From Holophagaceae bacterium UBA706 (lineage in GTDB: Bacteria > Acidobacteriota > Holophagae > Holophagales > Holophagaceae): a DNA stretch of 11,584 bases. How positions within the stretch are numbered: the stretch's first letter is position 1; each line of letters starts with the position of its first letter. The stretch is from contig DBME01000005.1 of assembly GCA_002298155.1 (NCBI GenBank), positions 3,422 through 15,005 on the forward strand. Reading direction: 5' to 3'. Positions 1-6,271 of this stretch are shown piece by piece. The position numbers were made by a program, and so were the translations under genes. Below the pieces are notes generated by a model. That model saw nothing but the letters and a program-made list of their open reading frames with translations. It ran no database searches and had not been told where the DNA came from.

Positions 1-1
1 C

Positions 2-499
2 GTGGACGCCATCATCGCCAAACGCAACCTCGGAACCCGCATGGACATGGCCCCCGTGGTGGTGGCCCTGGGGCCCGGCTTCACCGCGGGGCGCGACGCC
101 CACGCCGTGGTGGAGACCAACCGGGGCCACGACCTCGGCCGGGTGCTGCTGGAGGGGGCCGCGGCGCCCAACACCGGCGTGCCGGGGCTCATCGCGGGCA
201 TGGGGCGGGAGCGGGTCATCCACGCGCCGCAAGCCGGCAGGGTGGAGCCCCTGTGCGCCATCGGCGACACCGTGGAGGCCGGCCAGCCGGTAATGAGGAT
301 CGCCGGGGAACCGGTGCCTTCGGCCATCGCCGGGGTGGTGCGCGGCCTCATCCGGCCGGGCTTCGAGGCCCACGCCGGGCTCAAGGTGGCCGACGTGGAT
401 CCCCGGTGCGTGAGGGAGCACTGCTTCTCCGTCTCCGACAAGGCCCGGGCCATCGCCGGCGGCGTGCTGGAGGCCATCCTGATGCTGGGGGCGCCGTGA
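2..499 (+). CDS. yqeB: YqeB, selenium-dependent molybdenum hydroxylase maturation protein (C-terminal part)
   Basis: This is the C-terminal 165 residues of a YqeB (EF2563-family) protein; the reading frame is open at the window edge, so the GTG at position 2 is probably an internal valine and about 100 residues are missing. The recognisable family block is the NLGTRMDMAPVVVALGPGF segment followed by TAGRDAHAVVET and RGHDLGRVL, then a small beta-rich C-terminal region with glycine-centred turns. YqeB proteins accompany selenium-dependent molybdenum hydroxylases and are thought to act in the cytoplasm in maturation of the selenium-containing molybdenum cofactor; the exact reaction is not established. 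The stop overlaps the next gene by four bases (GTGA), so the two are surely co-translated. The downstream desulfurase and selD support the assignment. Family confidence is high; biochemical role is inferred. Confidence 0.88.
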   Translation: MDAIIAKRNLGTRMDMAPVVVALGPGFTAGRDAHAVVETNRGHDLGRVLLEGAAAPNTGVPGLIAGMGRERVIHAPQAGRVEPLCAIGDTVEAGQPVMRIAGEPVPSAIAGVVRGLIRPGFEAHAGLKVADVDPRCVREHCFSVSDKARAIAGGVLEAILMLGAP

Positions 500-1626
500 T
501 CTACCTGGACAATGCGGCCACCAGCCACCCCAAGGCCCCCGGCGTTCCGGGCGCGGTGGCGGCCTGCCTGGAGCAGGGCGGCGGCAGCCCCGGGCGCGCC
601 AGCCATGCCCTGGCCCGGAACGCCAGCCGCACCCTCTTCGAGGCGCGGGAGGCCTGCGCGGCCCTGCTGGGACAGGGTCCCGCCGAGGGGCTGATCTTCA
701 CCCGCAACGCCACGGAAGCCCTCAACGTGGCCATCCGGGGCACGTTGCGCCCGGGGGGCTGCGCCGCCGTCTCCTCCCTGGAGCACAACGCCGTGATGCG
801 CCCCCTGCGCCAGCTGGAAGCCGACCTGGGCGTCCGCCTCCTGGTGGTGCCCTTTGACGCCTGCGGACGTCCCGATCCCGCCGCCCTGCGGGATGCCTTG
901 GGCCTCCGGCCCCAGCTCATGGTCATGACCGCCGCCAGCAACGTCACGGGAGCCCTCACCCCCGCGGCGGACGTGGCCGCCCAATGCGGGCGCCTGGGCA
1001 TCCCCTTCTGCCTGGACGCGAGCCAGGCGGCGGGCCATGTCCCCATCCCCCCCGGCTGCAGCCACGTGTGCTTCGCGGGCCACAAGGGCCTGCTCGGGCC
1101 CGGCGGCACGGGCTGCCTTTACCTTGCCCCGGGCGTGCTTCCCGACCCCTTGGTCCTGGGCGGCACCGGCAGCGCCTCGGAAAGCGAGGTGCAGCCTTCG
1201 GTCCTCCCGGACCGCTACGAGGCCGGCACGCCCAACCTGCCGGGTCTCGCAGGTCTCCTGGCCGCCCTGCGGCATCTGGAGGGCGAAGGCATCGACGCCA
1301 TCCACGCCCGGGAGTCCCGCCTGTGCGACGACCTCCTGCGGGGCCTCCTCCAGCTGCCCGGGGTGGCCGCCCCGGGCCCGGTCCCAGGCGCCCCCCGCGT
1401 TCCGGTGGTCTCCATTACCATCCAGGGCCGGGACCTGGGCGAGGTGGCCCTGGAGCTGGACCGCCGCGACATCTGCACACGGGTGGGCCTCCATTGCGCC
1501 CCCGCGGCGCACCGGAGCCTGGGCACCCTGGAGGGGGGCGGCACCCTGCGCTTCTCCCCCGGGTTCGCCACCACCCCCGGCGAGATCCGGGATACGCTGG
1601 CCGCCCTGGAGGAGATCCTCACGTGA
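496..1626 (+). CDS. Cysteine desulfurase-like PLP enzyme of the selenium/molybdenum hydroxylase system (EF2568 type)
   Basis: A 376-residue class V aminotransferase-fold enzyme. I chose the GTG at 496 because the protein then begins V-IYLDNAATSHPKAP, exactly where this family starts; longer in-frame starts would run through yqeB. Visible active-site features are His97 (LEHNAV, stacks on the PLP ring), Asp174 (CLDASQAAGH, PLP nitrogen), Lys197 (FAGHKG, Schiff base) and Cys334 (GLHCAPAAH, persulfide/selenopersulfide cysteine). It should split cysteine or selenocysteine to alanine and hand over S or Se. Lying between yqeB and selD, with 4-base overlaps at both ends, it most likely supplies selenium to SelD or directly to the cofactor rather than serving general Fe-S assembly; no IscU or SufU is adjacent. 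Length is normal for the family. Substrate preference (Se or S) cannot be read from sequence. Confidence 0.9.
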   Translation: MIYLDNAATSHPKAPGVPGAVAACLEQGGGSPGRASHALARNASRTLFEAREACAALLGQGPAEGLIFTRNATEALNVAIRGTLRPGGCAAVSSLEHNAVMRPLRQLEADLGVRLLVVPFDACGRPDPAALRDALGLRPQLMVMTAASNVTGALTPAADVAAQCGRLGIPFCLDASQAAGHVPIPPGCSHVCFAGHKGLLGPGGTGCLYLAPGVLPDPLVLGGTGSASESEVQPSVLPDRYEAGTPNLPGLAGLLAALRHLEGEGIDAIHARESRLCDDLLRGLLQLPGVAAPGPVPGAPRVPVVSITIQGRDLGEVALELDRRDICTRVGLHCAPAAHRSLGTLEGGGTLRFSPGFATTPGEIRDTLAALEEILT

Positions 1627-2648
1627 ACCTCACCGCCCACACCCGCTTTTCCGGCTGCGGCGCCAAGCTCGGCCCCGGTGTCCTGGAGAAGGCCCTGTGC
1701 GGCCTCTCCCAGCCCGCCTATCCCGACCTGCTCGCGGATTTCTCGGGCAGCGAGGACGCCGGGCTCTTCCGCATCGGCCCCGACGCGGCCCTGGTGCAGA
1801 CGGTCGACTTCTTTCCGCCCATCGTGGACGACCCGCGGCTCTTCGGGCGCATCGCCGCGGCCAACGCCCTCTCGGACCTCTACGCCATGGGCGCCCGGCC
1901 CATCACCGCCCTGGCCCTGGTGTGCCACCCCCTGCGGGAACTGGGCATCGAGCCCCTCCGGGCCATGATGGAGGGCGGCCTCGAGGCCCTGGTGGAGGCC
2001 GGCTGCGCCCTGCTGGGCGGCCACAGCATCGAGGATCCGGAACCCAAGCTGGGCTACGCGGTCACGGGCATCGTCGATCCGGCCCGGGCCTGGCGCAACA
2101 ATACGCTCGTGCCCGGTGGCGCGCTCATCCTCACCAAGCCCATCGGCACGGGCCTGGTGAACATGGCGCTGCGGGCCGGCTGCGCCTCCCCGGAAGCCAT
2201 GGCGGCCTCCCATACCGCCATGGGCACCCTCAACCGCGCCGCGGCCGAGGTGCTGGCGCGGTTCCAGGTCATGGCCTGCACGGACGTCACCGGCTTCGGC
2301 CTGGCGGGTCACGCCGCCGAGATGGCCGGGGGCGGGTGCTGCGGCCTGACCCTGTTCCCGGACCGGGTCCCCCTGCTGCCGGGCGTGGGCGACTACGCCG
2401 CCATGGGGCTGGTCCCCGAAGGGACGTACCGCAACCGGGAAGGCCGGCGGCACTGCCTGCGGGGGGAGCTCTCGCCCCTGGAGCTGGACCTGGTCTTCGA
2501 TCCCCAGACGTCCGGGGGTTTGCTGGCCGCGGTCCCGGAAAGCGTTGCCGGCGAGGTCCTTTCCGCCCTGCACGAAGCCGGCGTGGAGGCCTGGAACATC
2601 GGCGCCACCGGCGGCGAGCCCGGCACCATCCAGATCGCCCGGCCGTGA
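1623..2648 (+). CDS. selD: Selenide, water dikinase (selenophosphate synthetase)
   Basis: A 341-residue SelD making selenophosphate from selenide and ATP. The start is GTG 1623, inside the preceding stop (GTGA). The N-terminal signature SGCGAKLGPGVLE holds Cys12 and Lys15, equivalent to the essential Cys17 and Lys20 of the E. coli enzyme; the second, dispensable cysteine of E. coli is Ala14 here, and there is no in-frame UGA, so this is a Cys-type SelD. Other family blocks are TVDFFPPIVDDP, RIAAANALSDLYAMG, LLGGHSIEDPEP, AVTGIV, TDVTGFGLAGHAAEM and the C-terminal FDPQTSGGLL. No selA, selB or selC occurs in the window, and the neighbours are molybdenum-hydroxylase accessory genes, so its product may mainly feed the labile-selenium cofactor; whether the genome also makes selenocysteine is unknown. 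Confidence 0.96.
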   Translation: MNLTAHTRFSGCGAKLGPGVLEKALCGLSQPAYPDLLADFSGSEDAGLFRIGPDAALVQTVDFFPPIVDDPRLFGRIAAANALSDLYAMGARPITALALVCHPLRELGIEPLRAMMEGGLEALVEAGCALLGGHSIEDPEPKLGYAVTGIVDPARAWRNNTLVPGGALILTKPIGTGLVNMALRAGCASPEAMAASHTAMGTLNRAAAEVLARFQVMACTDVTGFGLAGHAAEMAGGGCCGLTLFPDRVPLLPGVGDYAAMGLVPEGTYRNREGRRHCLRGELSPLELDLVFDPQTSGGLLAAVPESVAGEVLSALHEAGVEAWNIGATGGEPGTIQIARP

Positions 2649-2902
2649 CCCTCCTGGCCACCTACCCTTCGAGCCACGCCGCCCTCCGGGCGGAGCGCAG
2701 GCTCAAGGATGCCGGACTCCCCATCGAGCTCATCCCCGTGCCCCGGCAGATCCACAGCAGCTGCGGCTTCTGCCTGCTGGTGCACCTCCAGGAACCGGAC
2801 GCCACGCTCCTGGACAGCGGCCTCGAAGGCCTCTGGCGCGCCCTCGACCCCGAACCCGGCCAACCGCGGAGACGCTATGAACGCCACCCATCGCACCCTT
2901 GA
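2645..2902 (+). CDS. DUF3343 small thiol protein, putative Se/S carrier
   Basis: An 85-residue protein starting at GTG 2645 within the selD stop (GTGA overlap) and running 26 bases into yedF. It matches the DUF3343 pattern: a short beta strand (LLATYPSSHAALRAERRLK), a helix, then LIPVPRQIHSSCGFCLLV, with the conserved proline-rich PVPR and Cys40/Cys43 in a CGFC motif. Proteins of this family are commonly annotated as putative Se/S carriers because they occur beside yedF and cysteine desulfurases in selenium operons; no reaction has been firmly shown. The C-terminal tail (EPGQPRRRYERHPSHP) is encoded by the overlap with yedF and is probably not functionally important. The context, between selD and yedF, supports a role moving selenium or sulfur as a persulfide/selenopersulfide. 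Confidence 0.82.
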   Translation: MTLLATYPSSHAALRAERRLKDAGLPIELIPVPRQIHSSCGFCLLVHLQEPDATLLDSGLEGLWRALDPEPGQPRRRYERHPSHP

Positions 2903-3482
2903 CGCCCGCGGCCTCGCCTGCCCCGAGCCCGTGATCCTCACCCGGAAGGCCCTGGCCGAAGGCGGGTTCGAGACCCTGGAAGTGGTCGTCGACAACGACG
3001 CGGCCCGGGAGAACGTGCTGAAGTTCGCCGAATTCTCCCGGTGCCCCGTGGCCCGGGTCGAGGCGGCTGAAGGGGTCTTCCGCCTCTGGCTCGCCACCGC
3101 GGGCGCGCCGGCCCCCGCCCCGGAGGTCCCCTCCCCGGCCTCGGCCGGGGGCGCCGTGGTGCTGGTGGCCACGGAGGCCATCGGCAGGGGCGACGACGAA
3201 CTGGGGCGGCTGCTCATGCGCGGGTTCCTGTTCGCGCTCACCGAATGCGAACCCCCGCCCCTGCGCGTGATCCTCATGAACGGCGGGGTGAAGCTGGCGG
3301 TGGAGGGCGCCGAATCCCTGGTCAACCTCCGGCGCCTCGCGGACGCGGGGGTGGAGATCCTGGCCTGCGGCACCTGCCTGGAGTTCTTCGGCCTCAAGGC
3401 CTCCCTGGCGGTGGGGCGGGTCTCCAACATGTACGAGATCGCCGGGCACCTCCTCCAGGGGCCCGCCGTCACCCTGTCCTGA
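2877..3482 (+). CDS. yedF: YedF, sulfurtransferase-like selenium metabolism protein
   Basis: A 201-residue two-domain protein. Residues about 5-75 are a TusA/SirA-like domain whose active-site motif is LACPEP with Cys15; a Pro/Ala-rich linker (about 76-90) leads to a DsrE-like domain (about 92-198) with a conserved ILACGTCLEFFG motif, Cys164 and Cys167, and a GRVSNMYEI signature near the end. This is the layout of the roughly 200-residue selenium-linked YedF, unlike the short TusA-only protein of the same name in E. coli. ATG 2877 was chosen because the TusA fold begins there; it overlaps the upstream stop region by 26 bases. YedF is thought to bind or pass selenium in the cytoplasm between the desulfurase, SelD and the cofactor, but no reaction is proven. 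It is the last gene of the packed operon; no clear terminator follows. Confidence 0.92.
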   Translation: MNATHRTLDARGLACPEPVILTRKALAEGGFETLEVVVDNDAARENVLKFAEFSRCPVARVEAAEGVFRLWLATAGAPAPAPEVPSPASAGGAVVLVATEAIGRGDDELGRLLMRGFLFALTECEPPPLRVILMNGGVKLAVEGAESLVNLRRLADAGVEILACGTCLEFFGLKASLAVGRVSNMYEIAGHLLQGPAVTLS

Positions 3483-3492
3483 CGCAGGATCC

Positions 3493-3522
3493 CTGGCAAT
3501 CCAAGGGTTTCGGGGGTATAAA
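3493..3522 (+). promoter_or_regulatory. Possible sigma70-type promoter for the DinB-like gene
   Basis: A TATAAA box (3517-3522) sits 18 bases after CTGGCA (3493-3498). It is the only AT-rich hexamer in the short gap between yedF and the DinB-like gene, and the expected transcript would start about 10 bases before the start codon. The -35 match is poor (4 of 6), so read-through from the selenium operon is equally possible. Confidence 0.35.
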
Positions 3523-3538
3523 AGCGTCGAGGTGGACC

Positions 3539-4018
3539 ATGAACCCCCAGGCACGCGCCGAACTGCTCATGTCCTATGCCCAGGGACCCCGGATCCTGAA
3601 GGAGGCCCTGGCGGCCTACCCGGCCGAGGCCCTGGATTTCCAGCCCGCCCCGGGGAAGTGGAGCCTGCGCACCATCGTCCTGCACCTCGCCGAAAGCGAA
3701 CTGCAGGCCTATGCGCGGGCCCGGACGATCATCGCCGAGTCCGGCTCGCCGGTGCTCGCCTACGACCAGGACAAGTGGGCCGCGAGCCTGGACGCCGCCG
3801 CCCAGCCCCTGGACGAGGCCCTGGACCTCTTCCGGCTCCTGCGGGAAATGTTGGCCCGGCAACTCCGCGCCCTGCCCGAGGACGCCTGGGACCGCCACAT
3901 GGTGCATCCGGAGCGGGGCAAGGTGACCCTGGAGCAGTGGCTGGGCATCTACGAGAACCACCTGAAGGTGCACCTGGCCCAGATGGAGCGAACCTTCAAG
4001 GCCTGGCCCCGGGACTGA
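3539..4018 (+). CDS. DinB/YfiT-fold metalloprotein, function unknown
   Basis: A 159-residue single-domain four-helix-bundle protein of the DinB superfamily. The start is ATG 3539 with a GAGG ribosome-binding site about six bases upstream. The family hallmarks are visible: an FQPAPGKWSLRTIVLHLAES block, and the probable metal triad His49, His141 and His145 (HL..E, then NHLKVHLAQM). Members bind a divalent metal and include thiol S-transferases (bacillithiol or mycothiol type) and stress-response proteins; nothing in the sequence fixes the substrate. There is no signal peptide or membrane segment, so it is probably cytoplasmic. The 56-base gap after yedF contains a possible promoter, so it may be an independent unit rather than part of the selenium operon. 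Its placement beside thiol/selenol chemistry genes is suggestive but not evidence. Confidence 0.85.
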   Translation: MNPQARAELLMSYAQGPRILKEALAAYPAEALDFQPAPGKWSLRTIVLHLAESELQAYARARTIIAESGSPVLAYDQDKWAASLDAAAQPLDEALDLFRLLREMLARQLRALPEDAWDRHMVHPERGKVTLEQWLGIYENHLKVHLAQMERTFKAWPRD

Positions 4019-4042
4019 GACCGGCTCTCATGCAAATTGGCG

Positions 4043-4072
4043 TTGGCCGCACCCGGCGCGCAAAGTTACAAT
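4043..4072 (+). promoter_or_regulatory. Putative promoter for the small protein and carboxyltransferase genes
   Basis: TTGGCC (4043-4048) and TACAAT (4067-4072) are separated by 18 bases; the -10 matches the consensus at 5 of 6 positions. A transcript from it would begin near 4079, just before the AGGAG ribosome-binding site at 4088-4092. It lies in the only non-coding gap before the small gene and is the most AT-rich stretch there. Confidence 0.5.
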
Positions 4073-4100
4073 GGATCCTTTGCGCACAGGAGTTGAAACC

Positions 4101-4361
4101 ATGATCGGCCCGTGTCTCGTCCTGCTTCTGGGTGGTGCCCCCAACGGCGCCCTCGCCGGGCTGAACCTGGGCCCCGTCGAGCTGCGCCTGCGGCACGCCG
4201 TGGTTGTTTCAGCGGACGCCCCGGCTGGGGTGGACCTCCCGGACACGGACGAACCTGACGCGGAGGCCCCCGGCGACGAAGCCGGCGCCGCTCCGGCCGG
4301 GGACGTACCGCTCCGCAAGGCCGATGTCCTCCGCACCCCTGCGCCGACCAAGGAGCACTGA
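4101..4361 (+). CDS. Small acidic protein of unknown function, signal-like N-terminus
   Basis: I do not recognise this 86-residue protein. ATG 4101 is preferred over the in-frame ATG at 4071 because AGGAG lies eight bases upstream and the 4071 codon falls inside the presumed -10 box. The first 20 residues (MIGPCLVLLLGGAPNGALAG) are hydrophobic and resemble a weak signal peptide or lipoprotein-like leader with Cys5, but lack the usual basic residues. The middle is low-complexity and acidic, rich in Ala, Asp, Glu, Gly and Pro (residues about 44-70), and the end is mildly basic. Its stop (4359-4361) directly abuts the ATG of the carboxyltransferase gene, whose AGGAG lies within its last codons, so the two are probably translationally coupled. 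It occupies a place where some biotin-dependent decarboxylases carry a small membrane-anchored delta subunit, but I see no convincing membrane helix. Confidence 0.6.
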   Translation: MIGPCLVLLLGGAPNGALAGLNLGPVELRLRHAVVVSADAPAGVDLPDTDEPDAEAPGDEAGAAPAGDVPLRKADVLRTPAPTKEH

Positions 4362-5897
<1,536 letters not shown>

Positions 5898-5918
5898 TCC
5901 GGAGCGGACATCTGCCGG

Positions 5919-5952
5919 GGACCCATCCGCCCGAGCGGGCGGATGGGGGTCC
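5919..5952 (+). terminator. GC-rich hairpin after the carboxyltransferase gene, terminator-like without U-tract
   Basis: CCCATCCGCCC (5922-5932) pairs perfectly with GGGCGGATGGG (5937-5947) around a GAGC loop; GGA (5919-5921) can add three pairs with TCC (5950-5952) past a two-base bulge. It begins about 20 bases after the stop at 5897. The following bases (AGCACGGCTGCTT) are not T-rich, so this is not a classic intrinsic terminator; it may stabilise the mRNA 3' end or work with Rho. Confidence 0.6.
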
Positions 5953-6020
5953 AGCACGGCTGCTTGAACGCAGGGTGGGCGGCTTCCAGGCCCTTGGGCG
6001 AAACCGCAGTCTGCGCATTA

Positions 6021-6036
6021 AAATTAGTAATAATTT
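6021..6036. repeat. AT-rich inverted repeat upstream of the ygeY operators
   Basis: AAATTA (6021-6026) and TAATTT (6031-6036) form a perfect inverted repeat with a four-base GTAA spacer. It marks the start of an abrupt AT-rich stretch (about 6018-6112) in an otherwise very GC-rich window, and could be an extra protein site or an UP-like element. Chance is possible given the base composition. Confidence 0.35.
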
Positions 6037-6050
6037 GAGTTGATTTGTGG

Positions 6051-6086
6051 GTGAAAATTTTTTCATCCTGTGAAAATTTTTTATTG
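6051..6086. promoter_or_regulatory. Tandem operator-like repeats upstream of ygeY
   Basis: Two near-identical copies lie 19 bp apart: GTGAAAATTTTTTCAT (6051-6066) and GTGAAAATTTTTTATTG (6070-6086). The first is an inverted repeat TGAAAA-N2-TTTTCA; equally, TTTTCA at the end of the first and TGAAAA of the second form an inverted repeat with a five-base spacer. The second copy runs into the presumed -35 box. The same arrangement occurs before the permease gene at 11158-11192, which argues for a specific regulator rather than random AT-richness. The regulator is not identifiable from this window. Confidence 0.6.
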
Positions 6087-6112
6087 ATCCCTGGGTCCTT
6101 TTTTCTCACAAT
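6084..6112 (+). promoter_or_regulatory. Putative ygeY promoter
   Basis: TTGATC (6084-6089) and CACAAT (6107-6112) are separated by 17 bases; each matches the sigma70 consensus at 4 of 6 positions. A GGGTC at 6093-6097 sits nine bases from the start of the -35, the same offset as in the permease promoter. The start of transcription would be near 6119, leaving a leader of about 150 bases before ygeY. Confidence 0.5.
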
Positions 6113-6271
6113 GATCCTGTCACTTTGAATCGATCTTTCGATCCCAATCCGTGAGAACGGCACCAGGCATCCGCAGGTCTGTGACCCTGGTCCGTTGCCA
6201 TCCTTGTTCTCATTCCACCCGGAGGGCCGACGCGTGCCTGCGCCCCTCCGCTTCCCGACCCGGAGGACACC
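6113..6271 (+). other. ygeY 5' leader, no recognised RNA element
   Basis: This non-coding stretch of about 160 bases separates the presumed promoter from ygeY. It contains a small hairpin ATCGA/TCGAT (6129-6142, four-base loop) and a possible long-range pairing ACCAGG (6162-6167) with CCTGGT (6186-6191). I do not recognise a purine, xanthine or molybdenum-cofactor riboswitch core. The GGAGG at 6262-6266 is the ygeY ribosome-binding site, five bases before the ATG. Confidence 0.4.

Noticed and set aside
253..495. Upstream in-frame extension of the desulfurase
   Set aside because: Arg/Gly-rich out-of-frame reading of yqeB; the family N-terminus (IYLDNAAT) begins right after GTG 496.
984..1622. 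Upstream in-frame extension of SelD
   Set aside because: The extension is a Pro/Gly/Arg-rich shadow of the desulfurase gene; the SelD family N-terminus begins at GTG 1623.
4016..4030. Short inverted repeat TGAGA/TCTCA around the DinB-like gene's stop
   Set aside because: Only five base pairs, includes the stop codon and lacks a T-run; too weak to call a terminator.
6113..6271. Purine- or xanthine-sensing riboswitch in the ygeY leader
   Set aside because: No recognised conserved core or multi-stem layout could be found by eye; only short, weak pairings are present.
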